DNA of 64,000 bases from Paraburkholderia tropica (GCF_900109265.1 NZ_FNZM01000024.1:1-64000); one strand, 5' to 3'. Shown: positions 27,166-35,366, numbered from the stretch's first letter. Translations and numbers: made by a program. Notes: generated by a model not told the origin, from the letters alone.

Positions 27166-28311
27166 TCAGTCCTTGCGCACCTTCAAGCGCCACAGCGACG
27201 TCATCTCAGCCGCACGCGCCCGATAGAGCGGATCGGTCGGATCGCTGGCTTTCGGGTGACGCGGACGAATATCCTCGCGCCCGGCCACTTCCAGCCCCGC
27301 CTCGACGATCATTTCCACAAGCGCCTCGCGCGTACGCAGACCGAGGTGTTCGGCGAAATCGGAGAGGATCAGCCAGCCTTCGCCGCCCGGCTCCAGATGG
27401 TCCTTGAGGCCGCCGAGAAAGCCACGCAGCATGCGGCTGTCCGGATCGAACACCGCGTACTCGATAGGCGACGCCGGGCGCGCGGGCACCCAGGGCGGAT
27501 TGCAGACTACCAGCGGCGCGCGGCCCGCCGGGAACAGATCCGCCTCGACCACTTCCACGCGCTCGCCGTAGCCCAGACGATCCAGATTCTCGCGCGCGCA
27601 GGCCAGCGCGCGGGCGTCCTGATCGGTCGCGACCACCTGCTTCACGCCGCGCGCGGCGAGCACCGCCGCGATTACGCCGGTCCCCGTCCCGATGTCGAAC
27701 GCCTTCTCTTGCGACGGCAGCGGCACGCGCGCGATCAGATCGAGATACTCGCCGCGCACCGGCGAAAACACGCCGTAGTACGGATGAACGTGCGCCCCGC
27801 CGAGCGCGGGAATCGGCACGCCCTTCTTGCGCCATTCGTGCGCACCGATCAGGCCGAGCAGTTCGCGCAGCGACACCGCCGACGGCTCGCCCGTGGACGG
27901 GCCCCAGGCTTCCTCGCAGGCGAGCTTCGCATCAGGCGCGCGGCGCAGGGCGATTTCGTAGTCGCCTTCGATCGGCAACAGCACCATGCCGAGCGTGCGC
28001 GCGCGCTGCGCCTGCGCCTGACGATGCTGATGAAACGCTTCGAGCGGCGTGGCCGGCGGCTTGGGCGCGCCCTTCTTCGGCTTGCGTTCGGCGCGGCGCG
28101 CCATGGCCTGCAGCAGTTGCCGCGCGTTCTGGAAGTCGCCGCGCCAAAGCAGCGCGGTGCCTTCGCAGGCGAGGCGGTAGGCGGCGTCGGCCGTGGTCGT
28201 GTCGTCGGCGATCACCACGCGCTTCGGCGCGGGCACGCCCGCCTCCGAACGCCAGCGGACGGTGCGCGGGCCGTCCGTGTCGGGCCAGCTCAAGGTGGGA
28301 AAGTCGGTCAT
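27166..28311 (-). CDS. class I SAM-dependent methyltransferase with NPPW motif
   Basis: 381 residues. A unique N-terminal domain (about 1-200) precedes a PrmC/RsmC-like methyltransferase domain: motif I AFDIGTGTGVIAAVLAARG, acidic loop ATDQDARALACAREN, and motif IV LVVCNPPWVPARP. NPPW/NPPY enzymes methylate amide or ring amino nitrogens, i.e. glutamine in proteins or adenine/guanine in RNA or DNA. The length and N-terminal extension are like RlmG/RsmC-type rRNA enzymes, but a specific target cannot be assigned. Confidence 0.82.
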   Translation of the reverse strand: MTDFPTLSWPDTDGPRTVRWRSEAGVPAPKRVVIADDTTTADAAYRLACEGTALLWRGDFQNARQLLQAMARRAERKPKKGAPKPPATPLEAFHQHRQAQAQRARTLGMVLLPIEGDYEIALRRAPDAKLACEEAWGPSTGEPSAVSLRELLGLIGAHEWRKKGVPIPALGGAHVHPYYGVFSPVRGEYLDLIARVPLPSQEKAFDIGTGTGVIAAVLAARGVKQVVATDQDARALACARENLDRLGYGERVEVVEADLFPAGRAPLVVCNPPWVPARPASPIEYAVFDPDSRMLRGFLGGLKDHLEPGGEGWLILSDFAEHLGLRTREALVEMIVEAGLEVAGREDIRPRHPKASDPTDPLYRARAAEMTSLWRLKVRKD

Positions 28312-28576
28312 AGGATTCGAATGCTCAAAGGCGCGCCGCAACGAGGCGGCGCAAGACGCGCGCCATCATATAGCAGAGCGAGCGGCCGCGTTCCGCGCGG
28401 CGTACCGGCCATGGCGTCATGGTGGGCACCGCGCAACATGGATGCATCATCGCGCAGCGCCACGCATCCGTCGACTCGGCCGAATGGCATAGGCCGAAAG
28501 GCAGGGGACGGCCCCGCGCCCCGCCAGTACAATGAGCGCCGATCCGCGCAACGGTGCCTCGCGCCGCAACGAGAAC

Positions 28577-31219
28577 ATGTCCGAGACCGCTCCACCGCGA
28601 AGCGCCGAAAGTGCACCAGACGCATCCAGCGTATCCCGCGCGCGACGCACGAAGAATCGCCACGCCAAGCCCGGCCTCGATGCGAACTTCTATGCCGAAC
28701 TGCTGCATATCGCCGGCCTGCGCGAAAGCACGGCGGCGGGCAAGACCGTGGTCGCGCGGCGCGATGGCGCGCAACGCCAGCCGGGCGCGCTGATCGAACT
28801 GGCGGTCGCGGCCATGGCGGCCATCGAAGCGCGCGAGGCAAGCGGGACGCCCGAACAGGCCGTGCTGAGAACGGCGCTGCGTCTGTGCATCGCGTGGCTC
28901 GGCCGCCTCGTGTTCCTCAAGCTGCTCGAAGCGCGCCTGCTCGCGCTGCACGACGGCGAAAGCGCGTACGCGTTTCTGCGCAGCGCGCGCATCGGCACCT
29001 TCGCGCAACTCGACGCGCTCTGTCGCGACGTGTTCGGCGACGGCGCGGGCCACGCGCATCTGCCGCGTTTCGATGGCGCGATGTTCGGGTCCGCTGATCT
29101 CGCGACGCTCGCCATCGGCTTCAGCACGTTGCCGGACGACGCGCCGCTCGCGCCGTTCGAAGCGACCGTGCTCACGCCCTCGCCCGCCGCGCCTGCGCGC
29201 AACACCGTCACCTATCTGCTCGATTTCCTCGACGCGTTCGAATTCGGCTTCGATACCGGCACGCCGACGAACGCGAGTGCGCCGCGTCGGCAACGCATCG
29301 ACACCGCCACGCTCGGGCTCGTCTTCGAGAAACTCAACGGCTATCGCGACGGCGCGTGGTACACGCCGGGCCGCGTCGCCATGATGCTGGCGCGCGCCGC
29401 CGTCACGGGCGCGGCGCTCGGCCGGTTCAATCGAAACGAAGGCTGGCGCTGCACGACGCTCGATCAGCTATCCGAACGAATCGAACACGACACGCGCCAC
29501 GAAGCCGCGCGCACGATGCTCGCCTCGCTGCGCCTGTGCGATCCGGCGGTCGGCACGGGCCATCTGCTCGTCTCGGCGCTCGACGAACTGATCGCGCTAA
29601 AAGCCCGTCTGCGGCTGTTCGACGACATCCCCGGTCACGCGCTCGCGGGCCTGCGTGTCGACGTCGCCGACGACCGGCTGAGCGTGACGCTCGCGCACGG
29701 CGTCGCGCCCAACCGCGAGCAGCAGCGCCGTATCGACGCCGCGCTGTATCGCGAGAAACGTGCGATCGTCGAGCAAAACCTCTTCGGCGTGGATATCGAC
29801 GCGGACGCGCTCGGCATGGCGCGCCGGCGTCTCGCGTTCGAACTGCTCGCGCACGCCGCGTACGACGACGCGGGCCGCTTCGCGACGCTGCCGGATCTCG
29901 CCGCTAATCTGCGTCAAGGCAATGCGGTGCTGAGCCGCGTGATCGACAGCGACGACGCGCAGAGCCCCGCGCAAGACTTCGACTGGCGCGCCGAATTTCC
30001 CGCGCTGCGCGACGCGCACGGCGCATTCGCGGGCTTCGACGCCGTACTCGCGAACCCGCCCTACGTCGACTCCGAACGCATGATCAACGAAGGCCAGCGC
30101 GCGCTGCGCGAGCAACTGGCGCGACGCTGGCCGAGCGCGCGCGGCAACTGGGATCTCTACATCGTGTTCATGGAGTTGGGCCTCGCGCTCACGGCGCCCC
30201 ACGGCACGATGGCGTTTCTCACGCCCGACAAGTGGCTCGCGAAGCCGTTCGGCGCGGCGTTTCGCGCGCGCCATCTCGATGCGATCGAGCGCGTCGTCGC
30301 GCTGGGCCGTGGCGTGTTCGAGCACGCGCTCGTCGATGCGATCGTCACGGTGTTCCGGCCCGCGGGTTGCGCCAGCATCGAAACCGCGCGCCTCGATCAG
30401 GACCTGCTGACGCCGCTCGCACACGCGCCCAAACGCGACCTCGACGCACCGTGGACGCTCGATGCGCTGCTCTCGCCGCATTACGCGTTCGTGCGCCGGC
30501 TCGCGCACGCGCACGGCACGCTCGGCGAGTTGATCGCGTGCGAAAACGCCTGCGCGACCTCGGATGCGTATGCGCTCGCGCCTTGCATCGACGAAGCGCG
30601 CGGCGCGTTCGATGCGCGCCGCCACTATCGCGTCGTGAATACCGGCACGCTCGGGCGCTACGTGTCGCGTTGGGGCGTGAAGCCAATGACCTATCTCGGG
30701 CAGCGCTACGCCGAACCGGTCGTCGAGCGCGAGCGCTTCGAAGCGGCGTTCGCGAATCGCTATCGCGCGAAGGCGGCGGCGAAGAAAGTGATCGTCAAAG
30801 GGCTCACGCATCTCGATGCGACGCTTGACCTCGCGGGCGACACGATCCCCGGCAAGACCACGCTGATCCTTCGCGCTGACGACGACGCGCTGCTCAAATT
30901 CGCGGCGGCCGTGCTGAACTGCCCGCTCGCGGCTTTCGTCACGCGCGCGCGTTTCGGCGCATCGAGCTACAACGGCGGCGTAGCCTTCACGAAGGCGATG
31001 ATCGATGCGATTCCCGTGCCGCGCGACGAGAGTGCGCGCGCGGACGTGGTGAGGCGCGTGGATCGCTTGCTGGCAGCGCTCGGTTCCGTCGATGACGCGC
31101 CGCGCAGCGACGCGCTCGCGCGCGAGATCGACAGCGCGCTTTACGCGGCGTATGGGCTGGAGAAAAACGAGATCGCGCTGATCGAAGGCGATAGACGAGG
31201 CATGCGCCAGCGCGCCTGA
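28577..31219 (+). CDS. Eco57I-like N6-adenine DNA methyltransferase (type IIG/IIL-like)
   Basis: About 880 residues. The central domain has LCDPAVGTGHLLVSALDEL (SAM-binding motif I), LFGVDIDADALGMARRRL and VLANPPYVDSERM (motif IV NPPY), the gamma-class adenine-N6 arrangement. Upstream, DTATLGLVFEKLNGYRDGAWYTPGRV is the helical segment seen before the catalytic domain in Eco57I-type and PglX-type enzymes. The C-terminal 300 residues resemble a TaqI-like target-recognition domain, with ANRYRAKAAAKKVIVKGL and PGKTTLILR. I see no PD-(D/E)XK nuclease motif, so it may be a methyltransferase only. A TACAAT at 28528-28533 overlaps the ATG at 28532, so I prefer ATG 28577. It ends at a strong terminator next to attL. 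Confidence 0.8.
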   Translation: MSETAPPRSAESAPDASSVSRARRTKNRHAKPGLDANFYAELLHIAGLRESTAAGKTVVARRDGAQRQPGALIELAVAAMAAIEAREASGTPEQAVLRTALRLCIAWLGRLVFLKLLEARLLALHDGESAYAFLRSARIGTFAQLDALCRDVFGDGAGHAHLPRFDGAMFGSADLATLAIGFSTLPDDAPLAPFEATVLTPSPAAPARNTVTYLLDFLDAFEFGFDTGTPTNASAPRRQRIDTATLGLVFEKLNGYRDGAWYTPGRVAMMLARAAVTGAALGRFNRNEGWRCTTLDQLSERIEHDTRHEAARTMLASLRLCDPAVGTGHLLVSALDELIALKARLRLFDDIPGHALAGLRVDVADDRLSVTLAHGVAPNREQQRRIDAALYREKRAIVEQNLFGVDIDADALGMARRRLAFELLAHAAYDDAGRFATLPDLAANLRQGNAVLSRVIDSDDAQSPAQDFDWRAEFPALRDAHGAFAGFDAVLANPPYVDSERMINEGQRALREQLARRWPSARGNWDLYIVFMELGLALTAPHGTMAFLTPDKWLAKPFGAAFRARHLDAIERVVALGRGVFEHALVDAIVTVFRPAGCASIETARLDQDLLTPLAHAPKRDLDAPWTLDALLSPHYAFVRRLAHAHGTLGELIACENACATSDAYALAPCIDEARGAFDARRHYRVVNTGTLGRYVSRWGVKPMTYLGQRYAEPVVERERFEAAFANRYRAKAAAKKVIVKGLTHLDATLDLAGDTIPGKTTLILRADDDALLKFAAAVLNCPLAAFVTRARFGASSYNGGVAFTKAMIDAIPVPRDESARADVVRRVDRLLAALGSVDDAPRSDALAREIDSALYAAYGLEKNEIALIEGDRRGMRQRA

Positions 31220-31226
31220 AAAAGAA

Positions 31227-31258
31227 AAAGGGTTACAGCGTGTGCGCTGTAACCCTTT
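31227..31258. terminator. strong hairpin terminator beside attL
   Basis: Fourteen-bp perfect stem AAAGGGTTACAGCG/CGCTGTAACCCTTT with a TGTG loop, 7 bp after the methyltransferase stop. On the minus strand it would originally have terminated tRNA-Thr before the phage integrated. Confidence 0.9.
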
Positions 31259-31268
31259 CTCGAACTGT

Positions 31269-31315
31269 TTTGGTGCCGGCTGCAGGACTCGAACCCGCCA
31301 CCTGATGATTACAAA
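31269..31315. repeat. attL: 47-bp direct repeat, copy of tRNA-Thr 3' half
   Basis: Perfect match to 43080-43126. It contains the 3' half of tRNA-Thr (T-arm, acceptor strand, CCA) read on the minus strand and is followed by unrelated sequence from 31316. This marks the left junction of the integrated element. Confidence 0.95.
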
Positions 31316-31435
31316 GCTTTTAAGCAACCTCATAAAATCAATCACTTACCATCGAATTCGATCTACAAAGATCATTCGACAAGGGCCGGCAAACGCCCGT
31401 CCCCCTTCGGTTCAGGTTTAGGTTGTAGAACGAGT

Positions 31436-31645
31436 CTAACGATCGCCCGCGACCCATCTCCGGCAGGCGTCTGCATGCCGAGCAAAGTCTGGCCCCCTCT
31501 CCGCTAAGCCCGCCGCCCACACCGCAACTTCGTCTTTGGACGGGATCATGTTCGTCGAGCACTCGTGCAAAAAGAAAGCCAGCGCGTCGTTGACGATTTT
31601 CGGATCGCCGTCGGAAATGAAGCTCGGGAGTGTTTTCTTATCCAT
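31436..31645 (-). CDS. small prophage protein of unknown function
   Basis: 69 residues from ATG 31645 (MDKKTLPSFISDGDPKIVND). Acidic and helical, with WAAGLAERGPDFARHADACRRWV at the C terminus. No recognised domain. It is on the minus strand downstream of the six-copy repeat array and the putative regulator gene, near attL. No strong ribosome binding site. Confidence 0.45.
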   Translation of the reverse strand: MDKKTLPSFISDGDPKIVNDALAFFLHECSTNMIPSKDEVAVWAAGLAERGPDFARHADACRRWVAGDR

Positions 31646-31719
31646 GACGTTGTTCAAAGTTGCCGACAGTGCATTACTACCGCAGGGCCACGCTTGCCGC
31701 AACTGCCGACGATTGCATG

Positions 31720-32000
31720 GGGGTTATTTGGTCGCGCACCGGCATGCGAACCGCTGCCAATGGTGATCCTCATGAGGTTATTTGGTCGCGCTGGTCGCGC
31801 CCTCGAACGCTGTTTGGCCCGACTTCTGAGGTTATTTGGTCGCGCCTACGGATCGTTGCGGCCGAAAACAAGACGCTGTGAGGTTATTTGGTCGCGCATT
31901 GGCGCAGATGTCGGCGTCAAACCCTGTCTTAACCCCTCGCTGAGGTTATTAGGTCGCGCGAGCACAGGGGGATGCCGGAGATTGAGGTTATTTGGTCGCG
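31720..32000. repeat. array of six direct repeats, consensus GAGGTTATTTGGTCGCGC
   Basis: Copies start at 31720, 31774, 31828, 31880, 31942 and 31984. Copies 2, 3 and 4 are exact, copy 1 begins GGGG, copy 5 has one change (TTAGG), and copy 6 ends in CGCGG. Spacings are 54, 54, 52, 62 and 42 bp, so the reading frame is not kept and the sequences between are unrelated. The array begins just beyond the stop of the putative regulator gene, which is read toward it. No cas gene, and too short for CRISPR. Confidence 0.9.
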
Positions 32001-32020
32001 GTTCGCCAAGCCGGAACTGT

Positions 32021-32593
32021 TCAGAGATCCTCGTCAGGTGACGGCGGAAGGAATCCTTCCATCGCAGAGTCATCCGAATTAGCTTCCGCGCGAATCCGTT
32101 CAGCATAGTCGAGCAGTGGCCGCAAGATGTCCAAAGCACAGCCCGCGCCGTTGTGTTTTCGGTGGAACTCAGCAAGGGCAAGCGCTTCCTGCACGATCGT
32201 TACGCTGTGCTCGAAAATTGGACCAATTGCTGGCTGCGCATCTTCGATTGCCGCGAGCCGTACTTTCCGCTGAAGCGCCGACGCCATTTCCGTAGAAATT
32301 AGTCGCGCTCGCTCGGCAAGTCCAATCTTTTGCTCGAGGGTCCTCAGCGGCCAACTCCTGTCCCCTCGGCGGTACGCGTTCCAAGTTCTGCCCGTAGGTT
32401 CCGCAATTCCTAGCAATTGCTCGATTGCCTTTGCGCTCAACGCCTTGGCTCTTTCGGTTGCTGGCTCGCGATGCAAGCTCGACTTGCTTGCGGCTGCTTG
32501 TGTCACGCAGTGCGCCTCAACTGCGCTGACAAACTGCCGCGTCAATTCGGCCTGCTCAGTCAATGATTCCACGGTTTTTGTTGGTCGCACCAT
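32021..32593 (-). CDS. putative phage regulatory (DNA-binding) protein
   Basis: 190 residues, transcribed divergently from the virion operon, the place where inovirus repressors or regulators are found. Residues about 60-100 (IEQLLGIAEPTGRTWNAYRRG, then SWPLRTLEQKIGLAERAR) look like a helix-turn-helix in which a short helix is followed by a WxxYRxGxR turn; this is a weak, visual assignment. The rest is helical and the C-terminal end is acidic. I do not recognise the family. No clear ribosome binding site is seen. Confidence 0.55.
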   Translation of the reverse strand: MVRPTKTVESLTEQAELTRQFVSAVEAHCVTQAAASKSSLHREPATERAKALSAKAIEQLLGIAEPTGRTWNAYRRGDRSWPLRTLEQKIGLAERARLISTEMASALQRKVRLAAIEDAQPAIGPIFEHSVTIVQEALALAEFHRKHNGAGCALDILRPLLDYAERIRAEANSDDSAMEGFLPPSPDEDL

Positions 32594-32752
32594 AGGTTAC
32601 AGAAAACCATTCGTGAGTATTTTGCGACCCATTATAGGCCTTGATTTCCGCAATATGTGCGTACTCGCGCTGTTCTACAAACATTAACCAACAGGCAATT
32701 TTTTGCGAGTGAAAACTGACTGATTTGTTGAACCGAAATCGGGAGATACACG
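32594..32752. promoter_or_regulatory. divergent phage control region
   Basis: 159 bp between the putative regulator (minus) and the ssDNA-binding gene (plus). It is AT-rich compared with its flanks and contains TGTTCTACAAAC at 32671-32682, a 12-bp motif found again before the GIY-YIG nuclease gene. A GGGAG ribosome binding site precedes the gene at 32753. Confidence 0.6.
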
Positions 32753-33070
32753 ATGACTTCGAAGCAGAAACTCACCATCCTGGCCGTCAACGAACGCAGC
32801 GGAACCTCCGCTAAAACTGGACGCCCGTGGGTGATTCGCGAGGCGCAATCGATCCTCGAACAATCATCTTCGGACGGAACCAATATCGTCGTCGGTGTGA
32901 TCAACCTGCCCCAAAGCTTGGCAGATACGCAGCCAGGCGACTACCTCGCCGAGTTCGCGCTCGCTCAGGGTAATGGACAGGACGCCGGACGCCTCGTGCC
33001 TCGGATCGTTTCGCTGGTTCCCTTCGGTTCCATCAAGGCACAGCCGAAACCTGACGCCAAATCTCTCTAA
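32753..33070 (+). CDS. inovirus single-stranded-DNA-binding protein (pV-like)
   Basis: 105 residues, beta-rich (LTILAVNERSGTSAKTGRPWVIREAQSIL is one half, then TNIVVGVINLPQSL). Position as first gene of the virion operon, size, and the RPWVIREAQ pattern fit the helix-destabilising gene V-type proteins of Ralstonia and Burkholderia filamentous phages. Such proteins coat the viral single strand, stop complementary-strand synthesis and feed assembly. Assigned mainly by position and size. Confidence 0.65.
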   Translation: MTSKQKLTILAVNERSGTSAKTGRPWVIREAQSILEQSSSDGTNIVVGVINLPQSLADTQPGDYLAEFALAQGNGQDAGRLVPRIVSLVPFGSIKAQPKPDAKSL

Positions 33071-33075
33071 CGCCC

Positions 33076-33372
33076 ATGCCGGCTGGCTCTATTCAGACGG
33101 TTCTCGTTTGCGCTCCGCTCTCATCAGGGGAACAGCCAAACGAGACGGACCAGCAGCTTTGCCCTCCGATTTCCGGGCAAGCGTTCCGAATTCAACAGCA
33201 GCAAGCATACGTGCTCTCGCCGGATAGCGCGGGGTACATAGACTCGATCGCACAGCCGCTCGACTACACCGTTGCGGCTGGCTTTTGGGGTGTGGCGTTC
33301 ACGACCATTGTTGGCTTGTGGTTGGTGAGTCACGGAGCAGGCGCAATCGTCAATTTTCTTAGACGCGCCTGA
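33076..33372 (+). CDS. small inovirus membrane protein
   Basis: 98 residues. The N-terminal 60 residues are polar with two Cys (VLVCAPLSS and QLCPPI), followed by one transmembrane helix (YTVAAGFWGVAFTTIVGLWLV) and a short basic end. It starts 5 bp after the previous stop. Small single-pass proteins here are usually minor coat or assembly proteins. No sequence-based family call. Confidence 0.6.
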   Translation: MPAGSIQTVLVCAPLSSGEQPNETDQQLCPPISGQAFRIQQQQAYVLSPDSAGYIDSIAQPLDYTVAAGFWGVAFTTIVGLWLVSHGAGAIVNFLRRA

Positions 33373-33416
33373 ATTCACTATCGCGGGTTGATACCGCTCT
33401 TTAAAGGAAAGAAAGT

Positions 33417-33650
33417 ATGAAAGCAAAGTTCCGACAGCTGGTGAAGTACACCGCGTGTTCCGCTGCGGCGCTCGCCGGTGCAGCGCATGCGCAAGCAGCT
33501 ACCACGCCGCCCGACTTCTCCACACTGACGGCTGGAATCGACTTCAGCACCGTCACGACGGGGGTGCTCGCGGTCGCAGCCACGCTGATCACCGTGTACG
33601 TCGGCATCAAGGGCGCGAAGATCCTGATCGGCATGGTTCGGGGCGCATAA
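33417..33650 (+). CDS. major coat protein (pVIII-like)
   Basis: 77 residues, processed to about 50. A signal peptide (KFRQLVKYTACSAAALAGAAHAQA, residues about 4-28) is followed by an acidic-to-neutral segment (PDFSTLTAGIDFST), one transmembrane helix (VTTGVLAVAATLITVYVG) and a basic C terminus (KGAKILIGMVRGA) that would contact DNA. This is the standard pVIII plan. GGAAAGAAAGT gives a ribosome binding site. A strong terminator follows, as in many filamentous phages that need large amounts of this protein. Confidence 0.88.
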   Translation: MKAKFRQLVKYTACSAAALAGAAHAQAATTPPDFSTLTAGIDFSTVTTGVLAVAATLITVYVGIKGAKILIGMVRGA

Positions 33651-33676
33651 GTCTCCGCTTGCTCGGCCATGTATTG

Positions 33677-33698
33677 CGGGGGCTGCGGCCCCCGTTTT
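33677..33698 (+). terminator. terminator after the major coat gene
   Basis: CGGGGGC/GCCCCCG stem with a TGCG loop and a run of four T, 27 bp after the coat protein stop. It would make coat protein transcripts far more abundant than downstream ones. Confidence 0.8.
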
Positions 33699-33713
33699 CA
33701 CTAGGGCGGTTTC

Positions 33714-33803
33714 ATGGATACGAATAGCGCTTGGTATCTGTTGATGTTTGTGTTCGGGATGGTCTGCGCATGGGCCGTGATCGTAGGACTTAAGGAGTCT
33801 TGA
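33714..33803 (+). CDS. very small membrane protein (pVII/pIX-like)
   Basis: 29 residues, almost entirely one hydrophobic helix (SAWYLLMFVFGMVCAWAVIV) between a short polar start MDTN and a GLKES end. Located between the major coat and adsorption protein genes, where filamentous phages encode the tiny end-cap proteins. Its stop TGA overlaps the next start as TGATG, implying translational coupling. Confidence 0.65.
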   Translation: MDTNSAWYLLMFVFGMVCAWAVIVGLKES

Positions 33804-35356
33804 TGCGGATCAGGAATGCGGTTCTGTTAGTTACGCTGAGCAGCCTCCTCTGTACGCAGGCTGCGCATGCTCAGGCGCTGCTTGCGCCGGTCGAGAACCT
33901 TGTTATCAATCGAGCGGAGGCCGCCATCATCTCTCGTGTCGCAATTGCGCGGGGGTTTGCGGCGAACGATCCGCGTATTGCGGCGACGCTGACCAGCATG
34001 GGGCAGGTCTCGACGGCGCTCAATGTCGTTAGTACGGGGGCTGCTGTGGGTCTAGGGTTCGCGGGTGCACCGGTGTGGCTGACAATTGCGGCGGGGGTCG
34101 GCATCCTCGCTGCTGGTTCCGCTTTGTATGCAGGCAGCGTGTCGTTGTCCCGCTCGCTCGATGGCAAGACGATCACCGCGCAGCAGCCGCTGCCGCAAGG
34201 GGTCGGCTCGGGTTACATGGCGACGCCTGCGCCCGATCCCGGCACGGGCAATATGGTGAACCCGTGGACCTGGGCCGCGTCGGTTGGCATTCCGGTGTAT
34301 CACACCTCGTCGTGTATGCCGTCGAACCCGTGTGCCGCGCTTCCGGCTGCGCCGACGAGCGGACAAAAGAACTTTGATTGGGTTGCGGGTGACATGGAGA
34401 TGATCCCCAACACGATCAGTCAGGTGCAGCAGTTCCAGCAGTATCTGGCGACCTACGGCGCGCAGAGTGGCTCGACAGTGCCGCCCAATGGTGCGGACCA
34501 GATCATGAGTGTGAGCGTTTTCTGGCAGCCGAACGTGGACGGCACTCAGCAGACGCTGACGCAAACGACGTTCTACAACCACTGCGGCTCGTTCGACAGC
34601 AGCGGTAACTGCATTTACTCAATGCTGTCGAGTACCCAGCCGCTGACGAACTGGACCGTTGGGCCTGGTGTGAAGCCGATCAGTGGCAGCGACCTGTCGC
34701 AGATCTACCCGAACCTTGCGTCGTCCTCGATTGCCACGCCGCTCGATCCCAACACGCTTGCGCAGCTTACGAACCAGACGTGGCAACAGGCGGCCAACCA
34801 GCCCGGTTATCAGGGTCTGCCGTATTCGGTGACGCAGCCACTGACGGCGAACGATGTGCAGCCGTGGGCTATTGCGAATCCTACTGCGGTGCCGAACGTT
34901 GGAGACCTGTTCCGCCCGGCGACCGATCCGGGCGTCTCGACCGTGACCATTAGCCCGACCGTGCAGCCGGGGGACGGATCAGCGCCTAATGCGGGGAGCA
35001 GTCCGAGCGTGGGTAACGGGACGGACGTGAATGTGGTCAACACACCGAACGTCAACGTGGTCAACAAGGTGTCGGTGGATCTTGGCGCTGATCCGGGCGT
35101 GGCGTCGCCGACGCTGGAATCGACGCCGACGATTTCGATGATCCTGTCGCCGGTGGTGGGCCTGCTGCCCGACCTGAAGCATTGGGCGGTGCCAGCGCAT
35201 GGTTCAGCGTGTCCAGAGCCGTCGTTTTCGGTGCTGGGGCGTTCGTTCACGCTCACCGCGCAGTGCGACCTCGCCGAGTCCAACCGCACGGCAATCTATA
35301 CCTCGTTTGCGGCGATGTTCACACTTGCGGCGCTGTTCGTCGTGCTGCGCGCGTAG
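33803..35356 (+). CDS. minor virion adsorption protein (pIII-like, TspB-type C terminus)
   Basis: 517 residues. A cleavable signal peptide (RNAVLLVTLSSLLCTQAAHA) leads a hydrophobic Ala/Gly-rich domain, a long central region with a Gly/Ser/Asn/Pro-rich segment (about 375-425), and a C-terminal part with CPEPSFSVLGRSF, QCDLAESNRT and a final membrane helix (TSFAAMFTLAALFVVLRA). That Cys-containing ending is the TspB-type module found on phage proteins in Neisseria and beta-proteobacteria. The protein should sit at the virion tip and bind the host receptor. ATG 33803 is preferred to a TTG at 33800; AAGGAG lies upstream. Confidence 0.8.
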   Translation: MRIRNAVLLVTLSSLLCTQAAHAQALLAPVENLVINRAEAAIISRVAIARGFAANDPRIAATLTSMGQVSTALNVVSTGAAVGLGFAGAPVWLTIAAGVGILAAGSALYAGSVSLSRSLDGKTITAQQPLPQGVGSGYMATPAPDPGTGNMVNPWTWAASVGIPVYHTSSCMPSNPCAALPAAPTSGQKNFDWVAGDMEMIPNTISQVQQFQQYLATYGAQSGSTVPPNGADQIMSVSVFWQPNVDGTQQTLTQTTFYNHCGSFDSSGNCIYSMLSSTQPLTNWTVGPGVKPISGSDLSQIYPNLASSSIATPLDPNTLAQLTNQTWQQAANQPGYQGLPYSVTQPLTANDVQPWAIANPTAVPNVGDLFRPATDPGVSTVTISPTVQPGDGSAPNAGSSPSVGNGTDVNVVNTPNVNVVNKVSVDLGADPGVASPTLESTPTISMILSPVVGLLPDLKHWAVPAHGSACPEPSFSVLGRSFTLTAQCDLAESNRTAIYTSFAAMFTLAALFVVLRA

Positions 35357-35366
35357 GGGGGAAGAC

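Noticed and set aside
31271..31315. Second tRNA-Thr gene
   Set aside because: Only the 3' half matches; the 5' half (D-arm, anticodon 5' strand) is missing, so it is the attL copy.
29597..31345. 582-codon minus-strand ORF opposite the DNA methyltransferase
   Set aside because: Shadow frame; it also runs through the terminator and attL.
31720..32000. CRISPR array
   Set aside because: Repeats are only 18 bp, spacers vary from 24 to 44 bp, one copy is degenerate and there are no cas genes.
31720..32000. Type III toxin-antitoxin repeat RNA
   Set aside because: Only 18 of about 54 bp are conserved per unit and no ToxN-like gene is adjacent.
31565..32041. Plus-strand ORF with repeated LRLFGRA segments
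   Set aside because: The repeats fall in different frames along the array and the product has no consistent unit, so the frame is an artefact of the DNA repeats.
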